Assembly: GCA_947446635.1 (NCBI GenBank)
Contig: CANFHF010000020.1
Location: forward strand, 1-33,511
DNA: 33,511 nucleotides
Direction of reading: 5' to 3'
Origin: Flavobacteriaceae bacterium
GTDB lineage: Bacteria > Bacteroidota > Bacteroidia > Flavobacteriales > Flavobacteriaceae
In this document: one piece after another, positions 25,434 to 33,511 of the stretch
How the letters are laid out: every line of letters starts with the position of its first letter
How positions within the stretch are numbered: the first letter of the stretch is position 1
Notes under the pieces: model-generated
The model's database searches: none
Told to the model about the DNA's origin: nothing
The model's input: only the letters and a program-made list of their open reading frames with translations
Translations under genes and position numbers: made by a program

Positions 25434-26117
25434 ATGTTTAAAAACATTATTAATCTGTTTTTCCCACCTGTTTGTGCAGGGTGTCATTCGTTTTTAATCT
25501 CGAATGAAAACGTAATTTGCACCCTTTGTCGACATAATATTCCACTGACCAATCATCATTTGAATCCCGAAAACGAAGCTTTCAAAAAGTTTTACGGAAG
25601 AATCCCCGTTGAATATGCATCGGCGCTATTGTATTTTCACAAAAGAGGCATCGTTCAGGAATTAATTCATAATTTGAAATACAGAGGGCAAGAAGAAATT
25701 GGCACTGTTTTGGGCACGTGGTATGCGGAAGATTTAAAAAATTCGATCCCAATTCAATCGGTAGATGAGATTATTCCGGTGCCCTTGCATAAAAGAAAAC
25801 GTAGGGAAAGAGGCTACAATCAAGTGACCAATTTTGGAAGAACACTTTCCAGAGAATTGAATATTGAATATAATCCAAATCTATTGGTTCGAAATGTTTA
25901 CTCCAAAACCCAATCCAAGAAAAACTTATTGAATCGAAGCGATGGAATTGAGGCTATTTTTGACACTTCCTTTACCGAAAAAGACCACAATAAACATTTC
26001 TTATTAATAGACGATGTTATTACAACGGGATCTACTTTAGAAGCATGTTCGCATGCCTTGCTTAAAATTCCGGGAGCAAAAATTAGTATTGTTTGTATGG
26101 CAATGGCGCATTCTTAA
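25434..26117 (+). CDS. comF: ComF-family phosphoribosyltransferase-like protein
   Basis: The 227-residue product has an N-terminal zinc-finger-like set of cysteines (C14, C17, C29, C32 in VCAGC and CTLC), and a phosphoribosyltransferase fold ending in LLIDDVITTGST (190-201), the PRPP-binding loop. IIPVPLHKRKRRERGYNQ (113-130) is the ComF hallmark. In competent bacteria ComF works with the ComFA helicase in DNA uptake; no other competence gene is nearby, and many non-competent bacteria keep ComF homologues, so the role here is uncertain. It is divergent from glyS and is followed by an unrelated lipoprotein gene after 138 bases. Confidence 0.92.
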   Translation: MFKNIINLFFPPVCAGCHSFLISNENVICTLCRHNIPLTNHHLNPENEAFKKFYGRIPVEYASALLYFHKRGIVQELIHNLKYRGQEEIGTVLGTWYAEDLKNSIPIQSVDEIIPVPLHKRKRRERGYNQVTNFGRTLSRELNIEYNPNLLVRNVYSKTQSKKNLLNRSDGIEAIFDTSFTEKDHNKHFLLIDDVITTGSTLEACSHALLKIPGAKISIVCMAMAHS

Positions 26118-26255
26118 TTGCTTTTATAAAAACAGAACCCGAAAACTTTTTAAAACCTATTGGGATTAAATAGCATACCATACTAATTCTTATAAAAACA
26201 TTTCGTTTACAGCGAATATAATTGTTATTTTGTGGCGTCTAAATTTCGATTCATT

Positions 26256-27896
26256 ATGTTGAAAAACAACTTTAAATATATTCTATTTTTGCTAGTATTG
26301 CTACTCTTGAGTTGTGCCAAAAGGGGTTTTATTACTGGCGGTTTGAAGGACACAATTGCTCCTGTTTTGAAAATGAGTTTTCCAAAAAATTTCAGTACCA
26401 ATTTTAACGCACACGAGATTAAACTGACTTTTGACGAATATATCAAGCTGAAAGACTTGAGAAAGCAATTGATTATTTCGCCCCCAATGAAGAATGAGCC
26501 CTTGATATTGCCGACGAATGTGAGTAAATATCTTAGCATAAAAATAAATGATACGCTACAACCCAATACCACTTACAGTTTCAATTTTGGACAAAGCATC
26601 GTAGATAATAACGAGGGAAACCCTTTGAATCAGTTGAAATATGTGTTTTCGACGGGTACATATATTGATTCTTTGACACTTGGTGGAACTTTAAAAGACG
26701 CTTACAACAAAGAAGTGGAATCGTTTGTCTCGGTAATGCTCTATGATGTAAATGATAAATTCGAAGATTCGGTGGTGTATAATCAAAATCCAAGGTATAT
26801 TACCAATACTTTAGATAGCGCGAAGACATTTAAATTAGAGAATTTAAAAGCAGGCAAATATCTTTTGGTGGCGATGAAAGATTATAATTTGAACACTAAA
26901 TTTAATCCCGAAAAAGATAAAATTGGATTCAGAAAACAATTCATTAGCATTCCGAATGATACGCTTTTTGAGTTACAATTATTCAAGGAGGTACGTCCTT
27001 TTAAATCATTCAAATCGATTCAAGCATCAGGAAACCGATTAATACTTCCTTATGAAGGAAATGCGAAAAATGCTAAAATTACATTAAAAAACAAGGAGGA
27101 AGTTTTGACATCCATCGTTACCAAATCCCCGAAAAAAGATTCTCTGCAGGTTTGGTTTCAAACTCTAAAAACCGATTCCTTGCAATTGGCTGTGGCCAAA
27201 GACAAATACAAAGGGGATTTTACTTTTAGAATTAAAGCCCAGAAAAAAGACACACTAAGTATTGTCGCAATACAAAAAGGGATTTTAAATTTTAGAGATA
27301 AATTCACATTAGAATCAACCACTCCATTGGCCCATTTTGATAATTCTAAAATAAAACTCATCAATAAAGATTCTGTTTCGGCGGCTTTTACAACTTCATA
27401 CGATGATTTCAACCAACAATTGCTTTTTGACTTCAAGAAGGAACCATCAGAAAAATATACTTTCAGGATTATGCCGGGTGCATTGACCGATTATTTGGAA
27501 CAATCGAATGACACCTTGATTTATAAGCTCGCCACAAAAGAGTTAGCCGATTATGGAAATCTAACGGTAAGGCTACAAAATGTAAAACGTTTTCCGGTGA
27601 TTGTTGAATTGACTAACGAAAAAGGGAATGTTCTCGCAACAGAATACTCCGAAGGTAACACTAAAGTTGAATTTAATTTGGTGGAACCTTCCCTTTTTAC
27701 ACTTCGATTAATTTATGACGATAACAAAAACAAGGAATGGGATTCAGGCAATTTCCTAGAAAAACGCCAAGCCGAGGAAGTGGTCTATTTTTCAAAACCC
27801 ATTGACGTTCGCGCCAATTGGGATGTAGAACAAGTTTTTGATGTATGTATCCCTTATAAATCGGAGCCTAAAAAGAAAGTGGGTAAAAAGAAATAG
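26256..27896 (+). CDS. Ig-like (Big_5) domain lipoprotein
   Basis: The start at ATG 26256 gives a classic lipoprotein signal: basic MLKNNFKY, a hydrophobic run and the lipobox LLSC with the lipidated cysteine C20. A GTG 24 bases upstream is in frame but would disturb the signal. The mature part opens AKRGFITGGLKDTIAPVLK, followed by a Big_5-type Ig-like domain (about 30-130, with TFDEYIKLKDL and LQPNTTYSFNFG), then beta-rich repeats and a carboxypeptidase-regulatory-like region with LKAGKYLLVAMKDYNLNTKFNPEKD. The 546-residue length and layout match a conserved Bacteroidetes envelope protein of unknown function. It ends six bases from a convergent nitrilase gene, in KKKVGKKK. Confidence 0.85.
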   Translation: MLKNNFKYILFLLVLLLLSCAKRGFITGGLKDTIAPVLKMSFPKNFSTNFNAHEIKLTFDEYIKLKDLRKQLIISPPMKNEPLILPTNVSKYLSIKINDTLQPNTTYSFNFGQSIVDNNEGNPLNQLKYVFSTGTYIDSLTLGGTLKDAYNKEVESFVSVMLYDVNDKFEDSVVYNQNPRYITNTLDSAKTFKLENLKAGKYLLVAMKDYNLNTKFNPEKDKIGFRKQFISIPNDTLFELQLFKEVRPFKSFKSIQASGNRLILPYEGNAKNAKITLKNKEEVLTSIVTKSPKKDSLQVWFQTLKTDSLQLAVAKDKYKGDFTFRIKAQKKDTLSIVAIQKGILNFRDKFTLESTTPLAHFDNSKIKLINKDSVSAAFTTSYDDFNQQLLFDFKKEPSEKYTFRIMPGALTDYLEQSNDTLIYKLATKELADYGNLTVRLQNVKRFPVIVELTNEKGNVLATEYSEGNTKVEFNLVEPSLFTLRLIYDDNKNKEWDSGNFLEKRQAEEVVYFSKPIDVRANWDVEQVFDVCIPYKSEPKKKVGKKK

Positions 27897-27902
27897 CCTA
27901 AA

Positions 27903-28670
27903 TCAAGTTATTAGTTCAAAAGAATCGCTGTCGTTGAGAAACCCTAATCTTTTTCTAGTTTCTAGCAATTTTTCCTTGTTTAATGCTATGATAAAAACCC
28001 CTTCTGTTTCTTGCGGCTCTAATATATAATTTCCAAGAAAATCAACTAATTGTGAATGTCCAACATATTCGTACCCGTTATTGTCAATGCCAATTCTGTT
28101 CACGCCAATAGTATAACACATATTTTCGACCGAACGTGCTTTGAGCAAAATATCCCAGGCATTAATGCGGGGTTTTGACCAATTGGCAACATAAATCAAT
28201 AAATCATAATCTTCAACATTTCGGGCAAAAACAGGAAACCGCAAATCGTAACATATTAAAGGACAGATTTTCCATCCTAGATAATCGACAATCAATTTTT
28301 CAGTTCCAGAAGTATACACTTTGCCTTCTCCAGCCAGGGCAAACAAATGGTGTTTGTCATAAAATTGGATTTCACCTGATGGAAAAACAAATACCAATCG
28401 GTTGTAAAAATTATTGTTTTCTTCGATGATTAAACTTCCTGTAATCGCACTTTTTTTGTCTATTGCAAAAGATTGTAGCCACGAAATGGTTTCGCCTTGC
28501 ATGGTTTCGGCAACGGCTGAAGGATTCATTGTAAAACCCGTCGTGAACATTTCCGGAAGCACAATCAAATCCACTTTTTCGGCAATAGCATTGATTTTTT
28601 CTTCGAAATAATTTCGATTGGCGGTTGGGTTTTCCCAGAATAAGGACGATTGGATTAGTGCAATTTTCAT
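27903..28670 (-). CDS. Omega-amidase-type carbon-nitrogen hydrolase
   Basis: A nitrilase-superfamily enzyme. The 255-residue product has the catalytic triad E40 (LPEMFTTGF), K106 (YDKHHLF) and C140 (PLICYDLRFP), with normal spacing. The MFTTGF and YDKHHLF segments point to the YafV/Nit2 omega-amidase branch, which hydrolyses alpha-ketoglutaramate or ketosuccinamate in the methionine-salvage/glutamine transamination route. It is cytoplasmic. It ends six bases from the convergent lipoprotein gene with no hairpin between them. Upstream is a short AT-rich region with a 15-base-period repeat. Confidence 0.88.
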   Translation of the reverse strand: MKIALIQSSLFWENPTANRNYFEEKINAIAEKVDLIVLPEMFTTGFTMNPSAVAETMQGETISWLQSFAIDKKSAITGSLIIEENNNFYNRLVFVFPSGEIQFYDKHHLFALAGEGKVYTSGTEKLIVDYLGWKICPLICYDLRFPVFARNVEDYDLLIYVANWSKPRINAWDILLKARSVENMCYTIGVNRIGIDNNGYEYVGHSQLVDFLGNYILEPQETEGVFIIALNKEKLLETRKRLGFLNDSDSFELIT

Positions 28671-28690
28671 TTTATAAAATTAATTTAAAA

Positions 28691-28715
28691 TTTTGAAGTA
28701 GTAAGTTTTGAAGTA
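28691..28715. repeat. Short direct repeat upstream of the omega-amidase gene
   Basis: TTTTGAAGTA occurs at 28691-28700 and 28706-28715, a 15-base period. It lies just upstream of the omega-amidase start. It may be an operator half-site pair or chance in AT-rich sequence. Confidence 0.4.
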
Positions 28716-28733
28716 AATTAAGTTTTAAAAATA

Positions 28734-28767
28734 AAAAAACGCATCCAAATTAAGAAATGCGTTTTTT
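28734..28767. terminator. Terminator downstream of sdhB
   Basis: AAAAAACGCAT (28734-28744) pairs perfectly with ATGCGTTTTTT (28757-28767) around a 12-base loop. On the minus strand it ends in a T-run, as expected of the sdhCAB terminator 38 bases after the sdhB stop. Confidence 0.85.
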
Positions 28768-28804
28768 ACTTTTGGCTAATGCCTTAATGACTTTTGCCTA
28801 AAAT

Positions 28805-29551
28805 CTATCCTTTGATACTTGCTGATAAATATTCTCTATTCATACGAGCGATATTCTCTAATGAAATTCCTTTTGGACATTCAACTTCGCAAGCGCCAGT
28901 ATTGGTACAGTTACCAAAACCTTCTGCATCCATTTGGTTAATCATGTTCAAAACACGATCTGTAGCTTCCACTCTTCCTTGTGGCAATAAGGCATATTGA
29001 GATACTTTGGCGGCAACGAATAACATCGCTGATGAGTTTTTACAAGTGGCAACACAAGCGCCACAACCAATGCAGGTAGCAGCATCAAAAGCTCTATCTG
29101 CATCGTGTTTTGGAATTGGAATCGTATTAGCATCCACTGGATTTCCAGAAGTATTAACCGATATAAATCCACCAGCATGTTGAATTCTGTCGAAAGCGCT
29201 TCTGTCCACCACTAAATCCTTGATTACAGGAAATGCTTTTGCTCTAAATGGTTCGATAAAAATAGTATCGCCATCTTTAAACATACGCATGTGCAATTGA
29301 CAAGTTGGTATTCCTCTGTCTGGACCGTGCGCTTCTCCGTTGATAAACAAAGAACAAGATCCACAAATTCCTTCGCGACAATCGTGGTCAAAAGAAACAG
29401 GTTCGTCCCCTTTCATGATTAATTTTTCGTTAAGAACATCCAACATTTCAAGGAAAGACATGTCTTCCTCGATTCCGTCTAATGGATACTCTACTATTTT
29501 TCCGGCTGCTTTGGCGTTTTTTTGACGCCATATTTGTAATGTAAGTTTCAT
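28805..29551 (-). CDS. sdhB: Succinate dehydrogenase/fumarate reductase iron-sulfur subunit
   Basis: Carries electrons between the flavoprotein and the membrane subunit. The 248-residue product has all three cluster sites: [2Fe-2S] cysteines C58, C63, C66 and C84; [4Fe-4S] in [11 protein letters not shown] (C160, C163, C166, C170); and [3Fe-4S] with C215, C221 and C225 ([14 protein letters not shown]). It is last in the sdhCAB operon, separated from sdhA by 76 bases that contain a hairpin-forming repeat. The order C-A-B and the large single cytochrome subunit match the Bacteroidetes/Wolinella type that can work as succinate dehydrogenase or fumarate reductase. Confidence 0.96.
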   Translation of the reverse strand: MKLTLQIWRQKNAKAAGKIVEYPLDGIEEDMSFLEMLDVLNEKLIMKGDEPVSFDHDCREGICGSCSLFINGEAHGPDRGIPTCQLHMRMFKDGDTIFIEPFRAKAFPVIKDLVVDRSAFDRIQHAGGFISVNTSGNPVDANTIPIPKHDADRAFDAATCIGCGACVATCKNSSAMLFVAAKVSQYALLPQGRVEATDRVLNMINQMDAEGFGNCTNTGACEVECPKGISLENIARMNREYLSASIKG

Positions 29552-29567
29552 ATTTTTTAGTTTGAAA

Positions 29568-29607
29568 GTCTTAAAGTCGAATGCCGAAAGTCGTTTGACT
29601 TTAAGAC
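29568..29607. repeat. Inverted repeat between sdhA and sdhB
   Basis: GTCTTAAAGTC (29568-29578) is the exact inverse of GACTTTAAGAC (29597-29607), with an 18-base loop. The interval is also full of related words (GAAAGTC, AAAGTCG, GACCTTTGAC). It lies within the operon, so it may be an RNA processing or stability hairpin, or a small mobile repeat. Confidence 0.6.
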
Positions 29608-29627
29608 GTTTGACCTTTGACTAATTT

Positions 29628-31628
29628 CTATTTATAACTACGAGTTACCAATTTAATGTTTTCATAAACCAAAGGTTCTTTGTGTAAAACAGCATCACTT
29701 GGTTTTCCTTTATATTCCCATGCGGCAACATAAGCGAAGTTTTCGTCGTCACGTTGTGCTTCTCCTTCTTCAGATTGATATTCTTCACGGAAGTGTCCTC
29801 CACAAGATTCGTTACGGTGCAAAGCATCTTTAGCAAACAACTCTCCTAATTCAAGGAAATCGGCAACACGACCCGCTTTTTCTAATTCTTGATTGAAACT
29901 ATCAGCCGTTCCAGGAACTTTTACATCTTTGTAAAACTCCTCACGCAAAGCAGCAATTTCTTCGATAGCTTCGTTTAATCCTTTTGCGTTACGAGCCATA
30001 CCTACTTTGTTCCACATGATTTTTCCTAATTTCTTATGGAAATAATCAACAGAATGAGTTCCGTTATTGTTTATGAATTTTTCAATTTGTTCTTTTACTT
30101 TTTTCTCAGCTTCCACAAATTCAGGTAAATCGGTAGAGATAGTTCCTGTTTTGATATCTGGAGCTAAATAATCGCCAATAGTATATGGCAATACAAAATA
30201 ACCATCAGCTAAACCTTGCATCAATGCCGAAGCACCTAGTCTATTGGCACCGTGATCAGAGAAGTTTGATTCTCCAATAGAGAAACAACCCGGAATTGTA
30301 GTTTGTAAGTTATAATCAACCCAAGTTCCACCCATGGTATAATGTACCGCTGGGTAAATCATCATTGGGGTTTTGTATGGATCTTCATCAACAATTTTCT
30401 CATACATTTGGAACAAATTACCATATTTATTAGCAACAACTGCTGCTCCTAAATCGATAATTAATTTAGTATCATTCGCATCCAAACCTTTGATGTACGC
30501 TTGTTCTTTTCCGTAACGTTGTATTGCTGAAGCAAAATCTAAATAAACGGCTTCACCTGTTTTGTTAACTCCAAAACCAGCATCACATCTTTCTTTTGCA
30601 GCACGAGAAGCCACATCTCGAGGCACTAAATTTCCAAAAGAGGGGTATCTTCTTTCCAAATAATAATCTCTTTCTTCTTCTTTTAAATCGGCTGGTTTTT
30701 TCTTTCCTTCACGAATTGCTTTCGCGTCTTCCAATCTTGCAGGAACCCAAATACGACCATCATTACGCAATGATTCTGACATCAAAGTTAATTTCGATTG
30801 GTGATCTCCTGAAACAGGAATACAAGTTGGGTGAATTTGTGTGTAACAAGGATTAGCAAAAAACGCTCCTTTTTTATGTATTTTCCAAGCTGCAGTTGCA
30901 TTACTTCCCATAGCGTAAGTAGAAAGGAAGAAAACATTTCCGTAACCCCCTGAAGCAATAACTACTGCGTGAGCTGAATGTCTTTCGATTTCTCCAGTAA
31001 CTAAATTACGTGCAATAATTCCACGCGCTTTTCCGTCAACCAATACTAAATCTAGCATTTCGTGACGTGTATTTGATTTTATTTTTCCACGACCAATTTG
31101 ACGGTTCATGGCAGAATAAGCTCCTAATAACAATTGTTGTCCGGTTTGACCTTTAGCATAGAAAGTTCTTGCTACCAAAGTTCCACCAAAAGAACGATTG
31201 TCTAATAATCCACCATATTCTCTTGCCAATGGAACCCCTTGCATTACGCATTGGTCAATAATATTAACTGAAACTTCAGCTAAACGGTGAACGTTAGCTT
31301 CACGAGAACGATAATCGCCTCCTTTTATAGTATCATAAAACAAACGGAAAGTTGAATCCCCATCGCCTTGATAATTTTTTGCTGCATTAATTCCCCCTTG
31401 TGCTGCAATAGAGTGCGCACGACGTGGTGAATCTTGAAAGCAAAATGTTTTTACGTTATACCCTAATTCTGCTAATGTTGCAGCGGCAGAACCTCCAGCA
31501 AGTCCAGTTCCAACAACGATAATATCAATATTACGTTTGTTAGCAGGGTTTACTAAATTAATGTGATCTTTATAATTTGTCCATTTGTCCGAAATTGGAC
31601 CGCTAGGAACTTTTGAATCTAATGCCAT
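29628..31628 (-). CDS. sdhA: Succinate dehydrogenase/fumarate reductase flavoprotein subunit
   Basis: The catalytic FAD subunit, oxidising succinate to fumarate at the cytoplasmic face of the inner membrane. The 666-residue product has the dinucleotide-binding [10 protein letters not shown] (40-49), the covalent-FAD histidine H72 in [22 protein letters not shown] for substrate binding, and the late [13 protein letters not shown]. Length fits the Bacteroidetes/Wolinella class, longer than E. coli SdhA. It follows sdhC after 11 bases on the same strand. Together with sdhC and sdhB it makes respiratory complex II. Confidence 0.97.
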   Translation of the reverse strand: MALDSKVPSGPISDKWTNYKDHINLVNPANKRNIDIIVVGTGLAGGSAAATLAELGYNVKTFCFQDSPRRAHSIAAQGGINAAKNYQGDGDSTFRLFYDTIKGGDYRSREANVHRLAEVSVNIIDQCVMQGVPLAREYGGLLDNRSFGGTLVARTFYAKGQTGQQLLLGAYSAMNRQIGRGKIKSNTRHEMLDLVLVDGKARGIIARNLVTGEIERHSAHAVVIASGGYGNVFFLSTYAMGSNATAAWKIHKKGAFFANPCYTQIHPTCIPVSGDHQSKLTLMSESLRNDGRIWVPARLEDAKAIREGKKKPADLKEEERDYYLERRYPSFGNLVPRDVASRAAKERCDAGFGVNKTGEAVYLDFASAIQRYGKEQAYIKGLDANDTKLIIDLGAAVVANKYGNLFQMYEKIVDEDPYKTPMMIYPAVHYTMGGTWVDYNLQTTIPGCFSIGESNFSDHGANRLGASALMQGLADGYFVLPYTIGDYLAPDIKTGTISTDLPEFVEAEKKVKEQIEKFINNNGTHSVDYFHKKLGKIMWNKVGMARNAKGLNEAIEEIAALREEFYKDVKVPGTADSFNQELEKAGRVADFLELGELFAKDALHRNESCGGHFREEYQSEEGEAQRDDENFAYVAAWEYKGKPSDAVLHKEPLVYENIKLVTRSYK

Positions 31629-31639
31629 TATTAATTGAA

Positions 31640-32308
31640 TTAAATTTGATTAAAATGATGAAATAAAGCAATAATAATGAATCCAAAAGGAACAACTATT
31701 GCAAAAGTGTACCCTAGTTTATGTAGCGATTTTGAATATTTATTATTAAAACCTACCGATTGAAACGAAGAGTTAAAACCATGCCACAAGTGAATTGCTA
31801 ATAATACAAAAGCCAAAGAATACAAACCGGTACGAATTGGACTTTCAAATTTGTGATTCAATTCTGCATAATATCTGGTTGGTTCAATTGAATTTACGTC
31901 TACATATTTATAAACAATCTCTTGTACCCAGAAATCATAAAAATGCAATCCGATAAAAGCTAAAACTACTAATCCAGAAATAATCATATTTCTAGAAGCC
32001 CAAGAAGCATTTGCAGCTCCATTGTAATTTACATAAGCTATTGGTCTCGCTTTTCGGTTTTGTATTTCCAAAACCATTCCCATTATAAAGTGAAAAATAA
32101 CACCCGCAACTAAAACAGGTTGCATAACAAATTGGATAATAGGATTGTAACCCATAAAATGAGAAGCCGTATTAAAAGCATCCGCACTAAATACCGAAGT
32201 CAAATTAATAATAAAATGCAACGAAAGAAATAGAATCAGAAAAAGCCCTGAAAGCGCCATAGCGACTTTTTTTGCTATTGACGACTTCAACATGGAAGAT
32301 TTTGCCAT
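31640..32308 (-). CDS. sdhC: Succinate dehydrogenase/fumarate reductase cytochrome b subunit
   Basis: The membrane anchor that passes electrons to menaquinone. The 222-residue product has five predicted membrane helices (about 15-37, 58-80, 107-128, 161-181, 199-217) and histidines placed as b-heme ligands (H31, H73, H122, H173/H176), matching the single-subunit diheme class. No sdhD is present, consistent with this type. ATG 32308 is first in the operon; the next in-frame ATG (residue 6) is also usable. A good promoter pair lies about 30 bases upstream. Confidence 0.93.
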   Translation of the reverse strand: MAKSSMLKSSIAKKVAMALSGLFLILFLSLHFIINLTSVFSADAFNTASHFMGYNPIIQFVMQPVLVAGVIFHFIMGMVLEIQNRKARPIAYVNYNGAANASWASRNMIISGLVVLAFIGLHFYDFWVQEIVYKYVDVNSIEPTRYYAELNHKFESPIRTGLYSLAFVLLAIHLWHGFNSSFQSVGFNNKYSKSLHKLGYTFAIVVPFGFIIIALFHHFNQI

Positions 32309-32340
32309 AAGAATTTTGAATAAAATTTATAAAAGTTGTG

Positions 32341-32371
32341 CAAAAATAAAGTAATTAGAGGGGAACTACAA
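32341..32371 (-). promoter_or_regulatory. Promoter of the sdhCAB operon
   Basis: On the minus strand TTG (32369-32371) and TATTTTTG (32341-32348) are 20 bases apart, matching the two-part Bacteroidetes promoter (TTG and TAnnTTTG). This is the only promoter in the window where both parts are clear. It lies 32 bases ahead of the sdhC start. Confidence 0.65.
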
Positions 32372-32594
32372 CCTTTTCGTAACTATTTATAATAAATCTA
32401 AATTTTGGTGTATGAACATCAAGTAGCCCTTTCATAGAGGCGCCTTTTAACATACTATCATTATTAAATAGGTGTTTTTTGAGACATGCATTTATTTGAC
32501 GTATTAAAAAACATCCTTTATGCTTGTTTGAAAAGTTTTCATTAAACAAACAAAAATTAAAATGTTATTTTTCTTTTTTTGTTTCCAAAGTATT

Positions 32595-32602
32595 TACTTT
32601 TG
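32595..32602 (+). promoter_or_regulatory. Putative -7 promoter element of the aminopeptidase P gene
   Basis: TACTTTTG matches TAnnTTTG and lies 28 bases ahead of the ATG at 32631. The nearest upstream TTG (32579-32581) is too close for a normal -33 element. Confidence 0.45.
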
Positions 32603-32630
32603 ATTACTCAAAGTAAAAATCCGAATTGTT

Positions 32631-33511
32631 ATGAAGTACCATAAAATCGACCGACAACTTTTCATAAAAAACCGCGCCAAATTTACGGCCCAAATGAAGC
32701 CCAAAAGCGTAGCGGTTTTTAACTCTAATGATATTTATCCCGTTTCTGCCGACAGCACTTTGCCCTTTGCACAACACCGCGATATTTTTTACTTATCAGG
32801 AGTTGATCAAGAAGAAAGTATTTTGTTGCTGTTTCCAGATGCCCCATACGAAAACCAAAGAGAAATGCTGTTCCTGAAAGAAACCAGCGAACACATTGCG
32901 ATTTGGGAAGGTGAAAAATTGAACAAAGACCAAGCTTTTGAAGTTTCAGGAATAAAAACCGTGCATTGGTTACAGGATTTCGAGAAGGTATTGTCCGAAA
33001 TGATGACTTATTGCGACACCATTTACATCAACACCAATGAGCATTATCGAGCCAAGGTGGAAACCGAAACCCGTGAAGCCCGTTTTGTAAAATGGTGGAA
33101 ATCCAACTACCCAGCACATCAAGTGGCAAAAAGCAATCCTATTTTGCAAAGATTGCGTTCCGTTAAAGAAACTGAAGAATTGGATTTAATTCAAAATGCC
33201 TGCAACATTACTGAAAAAGGGTTCAGGAGATTACTTCCTTTTGTAAAACCAAACATAATGGAATACGAAATTGAAGCAGAATTGATACACGAATTTATTC
33301 GAAATCGTTCCAAAGGTTTTGCCTACACGCCGATAATTGCTTCGGGTAATAATGCCAATGTTTTACATTACATCGAAAACAACCGGCAATGCAATGCGGG
33401 AGATTTAATATTGCTTGACGTTGCCGCTGAATATGCCAATTATTCGAGTGATTTAACTCGGACAATACCCGTTTCAGGACGGTACAACGACAGGCAAAAA
33501 GCGGTTTATAA
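32631..33511 (+). CDS. pepP: Aminopeptidase P / Xaa-Pro aminopeptidase (partial, runs off the window)
   Basis: Removes N-terminal residues that precede proline; a cytoplasmic dimetal M24 peptidase. The first 293 residues are present. The N-terminal creatinase-like domain (about 1-165) opens MKYHKIDRQLFIKNRAKF and includes YLSGVDQEESILLLFP. The M24 catalytic domain begins near residue 175, with H246 (NVLHYIEN) and two metal ligands D263 (LLDVAAEY) and D274 (SSDLTRT). The remaining His and Glu ligands lie past the window end. The start fits the family, and a TAnnTTTG element lies upstream. Confidence 0.93.
   Translation, partial: MKYHKIDRQLFIKNRAKFTAQMKPKSVAVFNSNDIYPVSADSTLPFAQHRDIFYLSGVDQEESILLLFPDAPYENQREMLFLKETSEHIAIWEGEKLNKDQAFEVSGIKTVHWLQDFEKVLSEMMTYCDTIYINTNEHYRAKVETETREARFVKWWKSNYPAHQVAKSNPILQRLRSVKETEELDLIQNACNITEKGFRRLLPFVKPNIMEYEIEAELIHEFIRNRSKGFAYTPIIASGNNANVLHYIENNRQCNAGDLILLDVAAEYANYSSDLTRTIPVSGRYNDRQKAVY

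Larger units (their letters stand above)
32309..32630. other. 322-base divergent intergenic region, sdhC / pepP
   Basis: Holds the promoters of sdhC (minus) and the aminopeptidase gene (plus). A 64-codon minus-strand frame at 32355-32549 overlaps the sdhC promoter and has no recognisable features, so I do not call it a gene. Otherwise AT-rich sequence with no clear hairpin. Confidence 0.6.

Noticed and set aside
32355..32549. 64-codon minus-strand frame upstream of sdhC
   Set aside because: It overlaps the sdhC promoter pair, has no family features and no start signals of its own.
1..33511. CRISPR arrays, tRNA or rRNA genes, insertion sequences, phage genes
   Set aside because: No regularly spaced repeats, cloverleaf sequences, transposase or integrase genes or flanking inverted repeats were found on reading both strands.

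Overview
The window looks like a chromosomal segment of a flavobacterium-like member of the Bacteroidetes. The evidence is low GC (about 42% in sampled sdhA and tex lines, down to 13-23% in the polysaccharide block), a TAnnTTTG promoter element upstream of many genes, few Shine-Dalgarno sequences, a sdhC-sdhA-sdhB succinate dehydrogenase with a single diheme-type membrane subunit, and proteins typical of this phylum (an Ig-like Big_5 lipoprotein, a bacterial GH3-family protein, a lone TatA). Species cannot be named from the sequence alone.

Layout. 10-5037 holds rpiB and tex, a convergent tatA, then an anchored protein resembling the front half of an envelope M23 peptidase, and a GH3-family acyl-adenylating protein. 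5043-18096 is a polysaccharide (O-antigen or exopolysaccharide) locus: Wzz-like chain-length protein, rfbC, rfbD, Wzx flippase, GT2, two multi-spanning membrane proteins that are Wzy/WaaL candidates, an antiparallel GT4, UDP-glucuronate decarboxylase (UXS type), a WcaJ-type initiating sugar transferase, a second GT2, and an antiparallel CapK/PaaK-like adenylating protein. 18097-18520 is a low-content gap. 18521-28670 is housekeeping: thiL, pfkB, lepA, dusB, glyS, comF, an Ig-like lipoprotein and an omega-amidase-type nitrilase. 28805-32308 is the sdhCAB operon on the minus strand. 32631 to the end is the start of an aminopeptidase P gene.

How the polysaccharide genes fit together. The WcaJ-like enzyme would load the first sugar phosphate on undecaprenyl phosphate, the two GT2s and the GT4 would extend it, Wzx would flip it, one of the two polytopic proteins would polymerise it and the Wzz-like protein would set length. 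RfbC/RfbD make the last two steps to dTDP-rhamnose, but rfbA and rfbB are not here; UXS would supply UDP-xylose. No Wza exporter or Wzc kinase is present, so O-antigen-type use is as likely as capsule.

I found no convincing wholly new system. The most unusual items are a GC-rich palindrome-like repeat read in frame inside rfbD, the apparent loss of the peptidase domain from the M23-like gene, a 36-base tail-to-tail overlap between a Wzy/WaaL-type gene and a glycosyltransferase, and promoters placed so close to start codons that dusB and glyS mRNAs should have almost no leader.
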